Below, piece after piece: positions 1 to 8,572 of a stretch of DNA of 14,462 nt. The first letter of the stretch is position 1, and every line of letters starts with the position of its first letter. Both the position numbers and the translations under genes were made by a program. The notes below the pieces were generated by a model. It ran no database searches. It had not been told where the DNA came from and worked only from the letters and a program-made list of their open reading frames with translations. Source of the DNA: Candidatus Yonathbacteria bacterium (GTDB lineage: Bacteria > Patescibacteriota > Minisyncoccia > Phycocordibacterales > UBA1550); the NCBI GenBank assembly GCA_003489395.1, contig DNMN01000004.1:13446-27907 (forward strand), written 5' to 3'.

Positions 1-144
1 GGTTCTTAAGTAGTGTAAGATTTTGAGCGTGAAATCGTCTTCAAAAATAAGGGGATATTCTAATTTTCCCACTTAAATACAACACTTTATATTAACCCCG
101 TTAGAAGTTCTAATGTACCTTCAACAAAGAAAGATGAGCAACTA

Positions 145-1560
145 ATGGGTAACCTTTTAATTATGAACAATTCAAACAACAAAACTTCGTACGGGGTGAA
201 AAAACTATTAATGGTAATTTTGATTGCATCTATTGTTTCTCCTACTTTTGCATTCGCGGACAATGACAAGTTTGAACGCAAGGGGGAGAATAGGAATAAT
301 TCTCAAAAATCTGTCCAAATGGCGCAGAAGAGTGAGAAGAAAGAATTAAAGAATGAGGTTAAGTCTATTAAAAGAGAGATAAAAGAGGTAAAGAAAGAAA
401 TAAAGAAAATTGAAATCAAAGAGGTTAAATCATTTAAAAAAGATGATGACCATGATGATGACAATTACAAGAAATATCGTTTAGCTACAACTACGGCAAC
501 AACGACACCAATTCAGACAGCAAAAAAGACAAACTATTTTTTGTGCAAGACTGACACTGGATGGAATGTTGTGCCATTTGAAGGTGTGAAAAATAAAAAC
601 AGCAATAATGCTCTCGGCAAGTATTGCATGAAGCTTCCACACGGATTTACAAAAAAATTCTATGGTAAGACAGCAACATCAACTCCAGATATTGTTGCTC
701 CAGTTATCTCTGGCATCACAGTTTCAGGAATGACAACAACATCTGCAATTGTTGCTTGGGCTACTGATGAAATTGCAAACGGAAATATTTACATCAGCAC
801 AAGCACGCCGATGAACCTAGCTTCATCAACGACTCTTGGTTCTGTAACATTCTCTACAGCTCATTCGTTTAGTATCACCGGATTGACTGCAAACACAACA
901 TACTATTATGTTGTAAAGTCAGCTGACTCGGCGGGGAACACCGCAACTTCGTCAGAGCAGAGTTTTGTAACTCCTGCTGTGGCTGACACCGTTGCCCCTG
1001 TTATTTCAGCAGTGAGTGCATCCGGAGTTACAAGCTCATTAGCAACTGTTTCTTGGACAACAAACGAAGTGGCAAATGGGAACGTATACGTGAGCACGAG
1101 CACACCAGTGAACCTTGCTACAGCAACAACTCTTGGCACTACTACACTATCACTCGCGCACTCGTTTAGCTTGTCTTCATTAACAGCAAGCACCACATAC
1201 TACTATGTAGTAAAGTCTGCTGACTCGGCGGGGAACACCGCAACTTCATCAGAGCAGAGTTTTACAACTCCTGCAGTTACAGATACGACCGCTCCAGTTA
1301 TCTCGAGCATCATTACATCTCCAGTAGCAAGCACTACAGCAACAGTTTCGTGGAATACAAATGAACTAGCGACAGGAAAGTTGTGGTACGGCACAAGCAC
1401 ACCACTTACATTGTACATGCAAAATACAACGCCATCTCTTGCGCACTTGTTTAACCTAATTGGTTTGACTGCAAGCGCAACCTACAACCTTCTCCTTGAA
1501 TCAGTAGATGGAGCAAGCAATACCGCGACATCAACTGCGTCACTCACAACAACGAATTAA
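145..1560 (+). CDS. Exported FN3-repeat surface protein
   Basis: A 471-aa secreted or cell-surface protein, probably structural or adhesive. The N-terminus has a basic stretch, a hydrophobic core (about residues 20-37) and an Ala-rich cleavage region ending FAFA before a charged segment, which is a typical signal peptide. Residues about 55-100 are a Lys/Glu-rich segment likely to be helical or coiled coil, followed by an Asp/His-rich patch (DDDHDDD) and a Thr-rich linker. A small module with two cysteines (C134, C161) comes next. Three fibronectin type III-like domains then cover about residues 183-278, 283-377 and 384-471, each starting with APVIS and containing a LTAxxTY strand motif. No enzyme motif, sortase signal or C-terminal anchor is visible. 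The start is uncertain: an in-frame ATG at 163 gives a more usual signal-peptide length, and neither start has a Shine-Dalgarno sequence. A possible -10 element (TATATT) lies at 89-94. The gene ends at a strong terminator, so it is probably monocistronic. Confidence 0.85.
   Translation: MGNLLIMNNSNNKTSYGVKKLLMVILIASIVSPTFAFADNDKFERKGENRNNSQKSVQMAQKSEKKELKNEVKSIKREIKEVKKEIKKIEIKEVKSFKKDDDHDDDNYKKYRLATTTATTTPIQTAKKTNYFLCKTDTGWNVVPFEGVKNKNSNNALGKYCMKLPHGFTKKFYGKTATSTPDIVAPVISGITVSGMTTTSAIVAWATDEIANGNIYISTSTPMNLASSTTLGSVTFSTAHSFSITGLTANTTYYYVVKSADSAGNTATSSEQSFVTPAVADTVAPVISAVSASGVTSSLATVSWTTNEVANGNVYVSTSTPVNLATATTLGTTTLSLAHSFSLSSLTASTTYYYVVKSADSAGNTATSSEQSFTTPAVTDTTAPVISSIITSPVASTTATVSWNTNELATGKLWYGTSTPLTLYMQNTTPSLAHLFNLIGLTASATYNLLLESVDGASNTATSTASLTTTN
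901..1280 (+). repeat. Near-identical internal repeat in FN3 domains 1 and 2
   Basis: The C-terminal strands of FN3 domains 1 and 2 are encoded by near-identical DNA at 901-983 and 1198-1280, exactly 297 bp (99 codons) apart. A 29-nt core is identical (922-950 and 1219-1247) and encodes the ADSAGNTATS segment. The third domain does not share this nucleotide identity. The repeat arose by tandem domain duplication or later gene conversion. Confidence 0.8.
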
Positions 1561-1581
1561 TTTCGTTAAGAAAAAACTATC

Positions 1582-1624
1582 AAAAAACCCAGCCGGCACC
1601 ATTTTGGTGTCGGCTGGGTTTTTT
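1582..1624 (+). terminator. Strong intrinsic terminator after the FN3 gene
   Basis: A 19-bp inverted repeat with one G-U pair (1582-1600 with 1606-1624) encloses a 5-nt ATTTT loop. The stem is GC-rich at the top (CCCAGCCGGCACC) and ends in a T-run on the plus strand and an A-run on the left arm, so it could stop transcription from both directions. It separates the FN3 gene from the glycosyltransferase. Confidence 0.92.
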
Positions 1625-1721
1625 GCATATAGTGGAAATTAAATCTCTTGATTAAAGTAGAAGATAGTGCTAAAACAAACAATAAAGCGAGAGCGCTAGG
1701 GCACTTTAATTGTAATATATT

Positions 1722-2873
1722 ATGAGAGTAGCATTTATACACAACGAAAAAAAAATTGGTACAGGCGCTCACTACATTAATGATTTGATGTCCTTAAAGC
1801 TCAAAAGCGCAAATGTTGAGATAAAAAACTTTTATCCTAGCACATCTTTTGACGCACCAACGCATTTAAACGGACTAAAAAATATTCTTTTCTTCCATTC
1901 ATTAATTGAAAAAAGAAATCAAATTCTTAAGTTTGATTTAATACAGGGTACGACCTATACGCCACTACCTTTTTTAGCTTACCCTATTCCTGTAGTTTCA
2001 CATTTTGGTTCAACGACTAATGGTTTTTTAAAGGCAACCCCCTTGGCGGTTGATATTGAAGATGGTCCACGCGAAGTTTGGTACGCGCTCAAGAAGGCAG
2101 GAGCGATAAAAGAACTAAACATAAAAACGCGAAGACCACTTCGTGATATAGCAGAAATTGAAGAACTTGTTGCCACAAAGGCAGATTCGGTCATCGCCAC
2201 ATCGTTAAATGTGAAGAACGAACTTATCTCAATGGGGATTAAGGAGGAGAAAATCAGTTTAATATATAATGCAATTGAGGATTATTGGTTTGAAAATCAC
2301 AAACCTGAAATTACTGAAAACCCACAAATTGTATTTCTTGGCAGGATTGGTAATGACGCTTTTAATTTAAAACTGAAAGGACTAGACAGAATCATTCATT
2401 TGTACAATCGTTTTAATGACGTAAAGAAGACTACAATATGTATGACTACCAACAAAGGAGTTATTTCTTGGTTGCTAAATAACATTCAGAATCACTCTTT
2501 GTTTTTAAATATGAAGAAAGACAAGATTCCAGAAGTGATTAAGGTGCTTAGGGGAAGTATCCTTTTCATCCCTTCCCGTTACGAGGGATTTTCCTTGAGT
2601 TTGGTTGAGGGGATGTCGCAAGGACTCGTGCCTGTTTCATATCCCGTTGGTGTCGCTCGAGAAATTATTCGAAATGGAGAAAACGGGTTCATTGTTAATT
2701 CTCAAAAGGAAGCAGAAGAAAAAATAAAATTACTGCTGTCAGACCCAGTGTTGAGAAAAAAGTGCACAGTAGAAGCAGAGAAGACATCTAGGATTTTTTC
2801 AAGTTCAGAGATCACCATAAAGTTAATTAATCTCTATGAAGATGTGGTGAAAAAGTATCAGCACAAACACTAA
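1722..2873 (+). CDS. GT4-family glycosyltransferase
   Basis: A 383-aa cytoplasmic or membrane-associated retaining glycosyltransferase of the GT-B fold, GT4 family. Its likely role is transfer of a nucleotide-activated sugar to a cell-surface glycan or lipid; the substrate cannot be read from the sequence. The C-terminal half carries the family hallmark EGFSLSLVE (E288 and E296, the E-x7-E pair that binds the donor nucleotide sugar), preceded by FIPSRY and followed by G-x-NGFIV. An N-domain end (SLIYNAIE) and a C-domain start (IVFLGRIG) mark the interdomain linker. The length is normal for the family. There is no Shine-Dalgarno sequence. AT-rich -10-like hexamers (TGTAAT at 1711-1716 or TAATAT at 1713-1718) lie 3-5 nt from the ATG, consistent with a leaderless transcript. 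It may work on the surface layer with the neighbouring exported protein, but that is only an inference from adjacency. Confidence 0.88.
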   Translation: MRVAFIHNEKKIGTGAHYINDLMSLKLKSANVEIKNFYPSTSFDAPTHLNGLKNILFFHSLIEKRNQILKFDLIQGTTYTPLPFLAYPIPVVSHFGSTTNGFLKATPLAVDIEDGPREVWYALKKAGAIKELNIKTRRPLRDIAEIEELVATKADSVIATSLNVKNELISMGIKEEKISLIYNAIEDYWFENHKPEITENPQIVFLGRIGNDAFNLKLKGLDRIIHLYNRFNDVKKTTICMTTNKGVISWLLNNIQNHSLFLNMKKDKIPEVIKVLRGSILFIPSRYEGFSLSLVEGMSQGLVPVSYPVGVAREIIRNGENGFIVNSQKEAEEKIKLLLSDPVLRKKCTVEAEKTSRIFSSSEITIKLINLYEDVVKKYQHKH

Positions 2874-2906
2874 TCTCGCAGACATTATAGAGTAGACCTT
2901 CTGTGG

Positions 2907-2912
2907 TAAACT
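2907..2912 (+). promoter_or_regulatory. Possible -10 element of a leaderless promoter for the helicase gene
   Basis: TAAACT matches the -10 consensus at four of six positions and ends 6 nt before the ATG at 2919, so transcription would start at or next to the start codon. No convincing -35 hexamer is present 16-18 nt upstream. The same spacing is seen before the metal ATPase, which is the main reason to list it. Confidence 0.35.
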
Positions 2913-2918
2913 ATCCAC

Positions 2919-4589
2919 ATGACCCAAGACGAAGCATTTGAGATTCTAAAAACAGGACGCAATGTCTTTGTGACTGGGCCTGCGGGAAGCGGAAAGACAC
3001 ATCTTGTAAATCGCTACATTGCCTACATGCGTGAGCACGATATTGATATGGGAATTACTGCTTCAACTGGCATTGCGGCAACGCATATGGGTGGGGTGAC
3101 CATTCACTCGTGGTCTGGAATTGGCATTTCGGCGCACCTCTCGCCATACGACATGGAAGCAATGCTTGAAAAGGGGTATTTGTATAAGCGGTTTGAAAAA
3201 GTGAAGGTGCTGATTATAGATGAGGTATCAATGCTTCACCATTTTCGTCTTGACCTAGTGAATAATGTACTCAAGACAATGAAGCACAGTGATAAGCCTT
3301 TTGGCGGAATTCAAGTTATACTCTGCGGTGATTTTTTCCAGCTCCCGCCTGTTTCGCGCGCGGGGGAGCCTGAAACCCATTTTATATACAAGAGCGACGC
3401 ATGGCGTGAGGCAGAATTTACCATCTGTTATCTTTCGGGGCAGTTTCGCCAAGAGGACGATGTTACAATTTCAATACTCAATGAAATTCGTTCAGGTGAG
3501 GTATCTGATACGGCGCGCGAGCACCTTCGTTCGCGTCATAATGTGCGTTCGTCGAAATTCACAACCTCCACAAAACTTTTTACACACAATGCCGACGTGG
3601 ACACATTGAATGACACTGAGCTTGATAGAATTGAGGGTGATGAGATTGCAACGTACATGATGGAAAGTCGTGGCAAGGAAGCAATAGCCGTTGCGCTAAA
3701 AAAGTCGTGTCTTGCTCCAGAAACGCTTCGGCTCAAAGTGGGCGCTCGTGTGATGTGCGTGAAGAACAATTTTGAAGCAGGATATGTGAATGGCACGCTC
3801 GGCGTGGTGGTGTCGTGCGACGAGATGGAGGACCCAGTGATTAAAACAGTATCAGGAAAACGAATAGTTATTCCGCGCGCTTCATGGAAAGTAGAAGAAG
3901 ATGGAAAAGTGAAAGCGGAGATTTTGCAGTACCCGCTTCGGCTTGCGTGGGCTATCACAGTGCACAAAAGTCAGGGTATGAGTTTGGATGCGGTGGAGGT
4001 AGATCTTTCAAAGTCGTTTGAACCGGGAATGGGATACGTGGCGCTTTCTCGTGTGCGGTCGCTAGAAGGCCTGACTATTTTAGGAATAAATGAAAACGCG
4101 CTTCGTGTGCATGACGAGGTGCGTGAGATTGACGCGACATTCCAGCAGGTATCTGCTGAAGCACGCGAGGAGTTGAAAAAAATGGACAAGAAAGATTTGG
4201 CAAAGGTTCAGGAAGAATTTCTAGCGCGTTCACGCCCCACGCAAAAAGAAAAGAAGCTCGCCACACACAAGGAGACAGAGTTACTAATTGCCGAGAAAAA
4301 AAGTTTGGCAGAGATTGCGGAAGCGCGCGAGATGACACTTGAAACTATTGTGTCTCACATTGAAAAACTAATTGAAGAAGAATCAAAAGTGGGTATGGAG
4401 TATTTGAAATACGAAATTTCCCGTCCTCATTTTTTGAAAATAGAGAAAGCGATAGAGGAACTTTTGAAAGAAAATAAACTTTTGCTACTTACGCCGATAA
4501 AAAATAAGGTAGGACCAAACGTGTCGTTCCTCCATATTCGCCTAGCTCGCGCGCTCCTTGGACACGCGCCAAAAAATGAGAGTAAATAG
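2919..4589 (+). CDS. PIF1-like SF1 DNA helicase with C-terminal HTH_40-like domain
   Basis: A 556-aa superfamily 1 helicase related to PIF1/RecD2, probably acting in replication or repair by 5'-3' unwinding. Walker A is GPAGSGKT (residues 20-27), Walker B is LIIDEVSML (D101, E102), and CGDFFQLPPV (about 136-145) is the family motif III. The C-terminal 2B/RecA2 region has HKSQGMSL (from H349) and the arginine motif YVALSRVRSLEGL (about 370-382). Downstream, about residues 447-490 contain the pattern SLAEIAEAREMTLETIVSHI, resembling the helix-turn-helix HTH_40 domain found at the C-terminus of some RecQ and YpbB proteins. It probably helps bind DNA. The ATG at 2919 has no Shine-Dalgarno sequence, and a -10-like TAAACT sits at 2907-2912 with 6 nt to the ATG. 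The stop overlaps the start of the promoter region of the metal ATPase. Helicase assignment is secure; the biological role is inferred. Confidence 0.92.
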   Translation: MTQDEAFEILKTGRNVFVTGPAGSGKTHLVNRYIAYMREHDIDMGITASTGIAATHMGGVTIHSWSGIGISAHLSPYDMEAMLEKGYLYKRFEKVKVLIIDEVSMLHHFRLDLVNNVLKTMKHSDKPFGGIQVILCGDFFQLPPVSRAGEPETHFIYKSDAWREAEFTICYLSGQFRQEDDVTISILNEIRSGEVSDTAREHLRSRHNVRSSKFTTSTKLFTHNADVDTLNDTELDRIEGDEIATYMMESRGKEAIAVALKKSCLAPETLRLKVGARVMCVKNNFEAGYVNGTLGVVVSCDEMEDPVIKTVSGKRIVIPRASWKVEEDGKVKAEILQYPLRLAWAITVHKSQGMSLDAVEVDLSKSFEPGMGYVALSRVRSLEGLTILGINENALRVHDEVREIDATFQQVSAEAREELKKMDKKDLAKVQEEFLARSRPTQKEKKLATHKETELLIAEKKSLAEIAEAREMTLETIVSHIEKLIEEESKVGMEYLKYEISRPHFLKIEKAIEELLKENKLLLLTPIKNKVGPNVSFLHIRLARALLGHAPKNESK

Positions 4590-4591
4590 TG

Positions 4592-4597
4592 TATAAT
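4592..4597 (+). promoter_or_regulatory. Perfect TATAAT -10 box for a leaderless metal-ATPase transcript
   Basis: A perfect TATAAT lies between the helicase stop (4587-4589) and the ATPase ATG at 4604, with 6 nt between box and start codon. Transcription would begin at about 4604, giving an mRNA with essentially no leader. There is no good -35 at the normal distance (TTGGAC at 4558 is 28 nt away), so the promoter may need an activator or may be weak. Confidence 0.5.
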
Positions 4598-4603
4598 AAG
4601 TGT

Positions 4604-6709
4604 ATGGCAACGCTATACACTTGCCCAATGCACCCAAATATCGTACGCGAAACGCCGGGGATGTGCCCCGAGTGCGGGATGTCGCTTGTGCCTGTAAAAG
4701 GAGAGGAGCACAAAGAACACGATACTATTGATAAGCATGCTGGACATCACACGGAGGACTTCCTCAGGAAGTTTTGGGTTGTGCTCGCGCTCACGGTTCC
4801 TATCCTTGTTTATTCTGAAATTTTCGCGGTTGCATTTAAATGGCAACCGCCATATTACGATTATATAGGGCTACCCTATGTAATGCTCGTGCTCGGGTCC
4901 ATTATATTTTTTTATGGAGGTTCGGTTTTTCTCCTCGGAGCGTATCGCGAGCTTCGCGCGATGCTTCCGGGAATGATGACACTTATCGCGCTCGCGATTA
5001 CATCGGCATATTCATTCAGCGTGTTCTCTGTTTTGACTGGCAGTGAGAACACACTTTTTTGGGAGCTCTCTACTCTTATCGCCATTATGCTTCTTGGGCA
5101 CTGGATAGAAATGAAAGCAGTGCGGGGTGCGCAGGGCGCGCTCAAAGAACTCGCAAAACTTTTGCCCGACACGGCGGAGGTTGTTCGTGATGGCGTTACT
5201 ACAACTATTTCAATATCAGAACTTCGTGTGGGTGACCACGTGCTCGTGCGTCCTGGCGCAAAAGTTCCTGCTGACGGAATAATCATAGAAGGATATTCGG
5301 GGATGGACGAGTCTATTCTTACGGGGGAATCAAAACTTATTTCAAAAGGAGTCGGCACGGAGGTAATCGCAGGATCTATCAATGGCGATGGAAGCCTCAC
5401 TGTAGAAGTGAAAAAAATTGGTGAGGGAACTTTCCTCGCTGGCGTGATGCGTTTGGTCGCCGAGGCGGAGGCATCCAAGTCGCGTTTGCAAATTCTTTCC
5501 GATCGAGCGGCGCTGTATCTGACAGTGATTGCGGTGGTGGCAGGTACTGCCACTTTTGTCGCGTGGATTTTTTTAGATTCCGGAATTGTGTTTGCGACAG
5601 AACGTCTTGTTGCAGTGCTCGTTATCACATGTCCGCATGCGCTTGGACTTGCGGTACCGCTTGTTGCATCTATTTCTACCACGATGGCGGCGCGAAGCGG
5701 GTTCCTGGTTCGCAAGCGTATCGCTCTTGAGTCTGCGCGCACTATTGATATAGTGCTTTTTGATAAAACAGGAACGCTCACCAATGGAGCTTTTGGCGTT
5801 TATGAAGTAATCCCAGCAAGTTCATTCACCGAAATTGATGTGCTTCAAAAGGGTGCAGGGCTTGACCAAGGGTCCGAACACCCGCTTGCAAAAGCGATTG
5901 TGAAGGAAGCAGGGAAGCGCAAAGTTGCTCTTTTGCCTATGAGGAATTTTGAACGCGTGGCAGGCAAAGGCGCGCGCGGAGACGTGGGCGTGGAAACCGT
6001 GCTTGTCGGCAATAAGGCGTTTATGGATGAGGTTACTATTGTTGTCCCTGATGAAATACTCAAAAAAACAAATTTGTTTGAAAGCGAAGGCAAGACAGTT
6101 ATTTTTGTTGCTGTGAGCGGTCGCCTCGTGGGAGCTATCGCTCTTGCAGACACTATTCGCGAAGAGTCGCGAGAGGCGGTGGAGGCGCTCCGCGAGCTTG
6201 GTATTCGCACAGCGATGATTACCGGAGACTCGCAAGATGTGGCTGGGTGGGTTGCGAAAGAACTGGGAATTGATGAATATTTTGCGCGCGTACTTCCGCA
6301 TGAGAAGTCAGAAAAGGTAAAAATGCTTCAAGCAAAAGGGCTCAAGGTCGCGATGGTGGGGGACGGCGTGAACGACGCGCCTGCTCTCACGCAAGCAGAC
6401 CTCGGCATTGCTATCGGCGCAGGGACAAATGTTGCCATTGAGTCAGCGGGAATTATTTTGGTAAAGAATGACCCTCGTGATATTCCTAAAATCATTCGTC
6501 TTTCACAACTCACCTATACAAAGATGATTCAAAATCTTTTCTGGGCGACGGGGTACAACATTGTCGCGCTTCCACTCGCGGCTGGAGTTCTTTTTTCGAA
6601 AGGGGTCATTTTACAGCCAGCCGTCGCCGCGGTCTTTATGTCTCTATCCACGGTTATCGTGGCGTTGAACGCGCTCTTGCTTAGACGGAGGAGTTTGGAT
6701 ATTATATAG
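4604..6709 (+). CDS. copB: CopB-type (P1B-3-like) copper-transporting ATPase
   Basis: A 701-aa P-type ATPase that uses ATP to move copper across the cytoplasmic membrane, most likely outward. The N-terminus is a heavy-metal-binding domain with CPMHP (C7-P11) and CPECGM (C21-M26), followed by a His-rich stretch (H36, H39, H45, H48, H49). Conserved elements follow in order: actuator TGES (240-243), membrane metal site CPH (C343-H345), phosphorylation site DKTGT (D387), nucleotide-domain HP (H426), TGDS and the hinge GDGVND (586-591). The CPH triad rather than CPC, the YN in the next helix and MSLST near the C-terminus fit the CopB/P1B-3 subgroup. The start is set at the ATG at 4604; a GTG at 4589 overlaps the helicase stop, adds only MYNKC and would place TATAAT inside the gene. 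DUF302 follows after 5 nt, so the genes are probably co-transcribed. Metal specificity is inferred from motifs. Confidence 0.95.
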   Translation: MATLYTCPMHPNIVRETPGMCPECGMSLVPVKGEEHKEHDTIDKHAGHHTEDFLRKFWVVLALTVPILVYSEIFAVAFKWQPPYYDYIGLPYVMLVLGSIIFFYGGSVFLLGAYRELRAMLPGMMTLIALAITSAYSFSVFSVLTGSENTLFWELSTLIAIMLLGHWIEMKAVRGAQGALKELAKLLPDTAEVVRDGVTTTISISELRVGDHVLVRPGAKVPADGIIIEGYSGMDESILTGESKLISKGVGTEVIAGSINGDGSLTVEVKKIGEGTFLAGVMRLVAEAEASKSRLQILSDRAALYLTVIAVVAGTATFVAWIFLDSGIVFATERLVAVLVITCPHALGLAVPLVASISTTMAARSGFLVRKRIALESARTIDIVLFDKTGTLTNGAFGVYEVIPASSFTEIDVLQKGAGLDQGSEHPLAKAIVKEAGKRKVALLPMRNFERVAGKGARGDVGVETVLVGNKAFMDEVTIVVPDEILKKTNLFESEGKTVIFVAVSGRLVGAIALADTIREESREAVEALRELGIRTAMITGDSQDVAGWVAKELGIDEYFARVLPHEKSEKVKMLQAKGLKVAMVGDGVNDAPALTQADLGIAIGAGTNVAIESAGIILVKNDPRDIPKIIRLSQLTYTKMIQNLFWATGYNIVALPLAAGVLFSKGVILQPAVAAVFMSLSTVIVALNALLLRRRSLDII

Positions 6710-6714
6710 AGATT

Positions 6715-7098
6715 ATGGAATTTGATTACACAACAACGACCACAAAATCTTTTGATGAAGCGGTTGATTCAGTGCAGGAAGAAATTGCAAAAGCAGGGAT
6801 GCGGGTTTTGTATGTTCATGATGTACAGAAATCTTTGGTTGAGAAAGGATTTGCCAGAGACTCATTTAAAATAATTGAATTCTGCAATGCAAAATACGCA
6901 AATGAGTTTTTGAATGCGGATATTAAAATCGGACTTTGTATGCCGTGCAAAATAAATGTGTATATTAATGATGGAGAGACTTTTATTTCTGGCATGCGAC
7001 CAATTGTTCTATCGCAGTTTTTTCCAAATGCGAATTTAGGAGTGATGCCAGAGGAGATTGATAAGGCTATTAAAAATATAATTGACTCTGCAAAATAA
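6715..7098 (+). CDS. DUF302 domain protein
   Basis: A 127-aa soluble protein of the DUF302 family. The family signature is the MPCKINVY strand followed by an acidic turn, and here the cysteine lies in a CMPC motif (C75, C78), a plausible metal or redox site. No signal peptide or membrane segment is visible, so it is probably cytoplasmic. DUF302 proteins are widespread and their biochemical role is unknown; they often sit near redox or metal genes. It lies 5 nt after the copper ATPase and 3 nt before the DUF6629 gene, so it is almost certainly in the same operon. No clear Shine-Dalgarno sequence precedes the ATG, suggesting translational coupling. Confidence 0.85.
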   Translation: MEFDYTTTTTKSFDEAVDSVQEEIAKAGMRVLYVHDVQKSLVEKGFARDSFKIIEFCNAKYANEFLNADIKIGLCMPCKINVYINDGETFISGMRPIVLSQFFPNANLGVMPEEIDKAIKNIIDSAK

Positions 7099-7101
7099 AT
7101 T

Positions 7102-7740
7102 ATGTGTTTTTCAGCAACAGCAAGTTTTGTAGCAGGTACGGCATTGTCTGCAACGGGTGCGGTAACACTCGCAGAAACAAAAAAAAAGTCGGATATTCCT
7201 TTTGCCTCAATTCCACTTTTGTTTGGAATACAGCAATTTGTAGAAGGAGCTGTATGGTTGTCGTTTCAGTATAGCGCTCAAATTTTTAACCACATCGCAA
7301 CGTACGCGTATCTTGGTCTTGCTTATGTGTTGTGGCCTATATTTGTACCACTTTCTGTGGGGTTATTGGAGACAGATTCTCACCGCAAAAAAATATTGTA
7401 CGGATTTCAGTTTGTCGGACTTGCGGTCGGTTTGTATCTTTTGTATTTTATTTTGAGCAATCCAGTCGCTTCTCAAATAGTAAACAAAAGTATTGTTTAT
7501 TCTATGCCATCGCAATACGGTGTCCTTTTAGTCGGAATGTATTTGCTCGCGACTTGTGTGAGCCCTCTTTTTTCTAGCCACAGAATCATTAACATTTTAG
7601 GGGTCCTTGCAACCGTGTCCTTCTCTATAACGTATTATTTCTTCACTGCTTCATACGTATCTGTGTGGTGCTTTTTTGCTGCTGTGCTGAGTCTCGTGGT
7701 GTACCTGTATTTTATGAAGGGTGGTAACTACCAAATATGA
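7102..7740 (+). CDS. DUF6629-like polytopic membrane protein
   Basis: A 212-aa integral membrane protein with about six or seven hydrophobic segments. It begins MCFSATASF and has PLLFGIQQFVEGAVWL at about residues 38-53, both of which I recognise as hallmarks of the DUF6629 family. The function is unknown. Conserved features include an early Cys, a Gln-Gln-Phe-x-Glu-Gly helix that could form a polar site in the membrane, and a C-terminal WCFFAAVLSLVVY helix. It starts 3 nt after the DUF302 stop and ends in TGA. A collapsed second copy of this gene is present at 11234-11355. The context suggests a membrane role in the copper locus, but nothing in the sequence fixes a substrate. Confidence 0.8.
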   Translation: MCFSATASFVAGTALSATGAVTLAETKKKSDIPFASIPLLFGIQQFVEGAVWLSFQYSAQIFNHIATYAYLGLAYVLWPIFVPLSVGLLETDSHRKKILYGFQFVGLAVGLYLLYFILSNPVASQIVNKSIVYSMPSQYGVLLVGMYLLATCVSPLFSSHRIINILGVLATVSFSITYYFFTASYVSVWCFFAAVLSLVVYLYFMKGGNYQI

Positions 7741-7788
7741 GAGTATACTTATGTATAAAGGTCGAAGGATTTTTAATAAATTTCTTTT

Positions 7789-8055
7789 ATGGAACTTAAT
7801 ACAAAAAAATTTGCCCTTGCGGCTGCGGAGACTGGAGCAGTTCTTTATGTCGCGTGTGCACTGTTTGTTGCTGTGGCTCCCGACCTCGCGATGACGCTTC
7901 TCGGGTGGCTCGCGCACGTGACAAATACTGACACGCTTGCGCGGTCAATCACGATGACAGGTGTAGTATATGGCCTTATTCAGGTTGTAGTATATGTATA
8001 TATTGCTACGTTTATGTTCGCCTGGTTTTACAATCGTTCAGTAAGACAGGGATAG
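7789..8055 (+). CDS. DUF5676-like small membrane protein
   Basis: An 88-aa protein with two predicted transmembrane helices (about residues 8-34 and 56-82). The start (MELNTKKFALAAAETGAVLY) and the C-terminal FAWFYN ending fit the DUF5676 family, small membrane proteins often seen in Patescibacteria next to metal ATPases and YHS-type proteins. Function is unknown; a helper role in metal handling is an inference from location. It lies 48 nt after the DUF6629 gene. That gap contains a TATACT (7744-7749), which could provide extra transcription, but no -35 partner. A terminator follows at once, so this is the last gene of the first block. Confidence 0.78.
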   Translation: MELNTKKFALAAAETGAVLYVACALFVAVAPDLAMTLLGWLAHVTNTDTLARSITMTGVVYGLIQVVVYVYIATFMFAWFYNRSVRQG

Positions 8056-8077
8056 GATTTAACTCGGAATAATGGCA

Positions 8078-8104
8078 ATAAAAGGCGGGAATACCGCCTT
8101 TTAT
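8078..8104 (+). terminator. Intrinsic terminator closing the first metal block
   Basis: A perfect 11-bp inverted repeat (8078-8088 with 8094-8104) around a 5-nt GAATA loop, with a GGCGG/CCGCC core and a T-rich right arm. It separates the ATPase block from the second block, which has its own promoter just downstream. Confidence 0.85.
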
Positions 8105-8114
8105 GTTTTCTCCA

Positions 8115-8142
8115 TTGTATTTTAGAGACAGAAGTGTAGAAT
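8115..8142 (+). promoter_or_regulatory. Sigma-70-like promoter of the second metal block
   Basis: TTGTAT (8115-8120), a 16-nt spacer and TAGAAT (8137-8142) place the start site at about 8149, only a few bases before the ATG at 8152. The transcript would have almost no leader. Confidence 0.55.
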
Positions 8143-8151
8143 TGTAGGTAT

Positions 8152-8541
8152 ATGAAGAGATTATTGCTTTCAATAGTACTTGCAGGGTTTATAGGTGGAG
8201 GAATCCTCGGTTTTTCTGCAATGAGTCATAACAAAGACGGCGCAATGAGTGGCAACTGCCCTGTTACATTGCTCCCTACGTCCGAGTGCCCCACGGGTAC
8301 TTTGTCAGCGGCTACCCATTATCTATCAATGTATCAGGCGTTTACCGACGGTCTTATCTCCTCAGTCGTGACACAAGTATTGGCGGTTGCTCTCTTTTTT
8401 GTTGGGTTGGCATACGTCTTACGAAGAAATATTGTCTTAACCCTATTTATCCTATCTCGCATTTTTGTCGCGAAACTATATAGACCGCAGGCGCTTACTC
8501 GCTGGTTATCATTATTGGTGAACAGTCCATCTTTTATTTAA
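8152..8541 (+). CDS. Small membrane protein with CP-x8-CP motif
   Basis: A 129-aa protein of unknown function. A hydrophobic N-terminus (residues 4-23) is a signal anchor or signal peptide. It is followed by an external loop with two Cys-Pro pairs (C36-P37 and C46-P47) and a nearby H56/M60, then a second transmembrane helix (about 73-90). The C-terminal WLSLLVNSPSFI region resembles a conserved tail I associate with small Patescibacterial proteins found near copper genes; I cannot name the family. Paired Cys, His and Met on the outer face would suit a metal-binding or thiol role. It opens the second transcription block, with its own promoter, and lies 31 nt before the YVTN-DUF1573 gene. Confidence 0.75.
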   Translation: MKRLLLSIVLAGFIGGGILGFSAMSHNKDGAMSGNCPVTLLPTSECPTGTLSAATHYLSMYQAFTDGLISSVVTQVLAVALFFVGLAYVLRRNIVLTLFILSRIFVAKLYRPQALTRWLSLLVNSPSFI

Positions 8542-8572
8542 TTTGTTTTTTTAACAGATTAACTAATTGAAA

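Noticed and set aside
1..144. Possible tail of an upstream gene at the window start
   Set aside because: No frame reads convincingly as protein; only an AT-rich leader with a weak TATATT is visible.
4558..4563. TTGGAC as a -35 box for the copper ATPase promoter
   Set aside because: It lies 28 nt from the TATAAT, too far for a normal sigma-70 spacer.
4912..5784. Long reverse-strand open frame (290 codons) inside the copper ATPase gene
   Set aside because: It is a Ser/Thr/Arg-rich shadow of the strongly conserved forward gene, with no recognisable domain or start signal.
5822..6301. Reverse-strand open frame of 159 codons inside the copper ATPase gene
   Set aside because: It is antisense to the conserved nucleotide-binding region and has no family resemblance.
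7722..7733. TGGTAACTACCA palindrome at the end of the DUF6629 gene
   Set aside because: Arms of only 5 bp within a coding region are expected by chance.
7751..7788. ATG at 7751 as an alternative or small gene before DUF5676
   Set aside because: It is out of frame with the DUF5676 gene and its reading frame shows no protein-like sequence.
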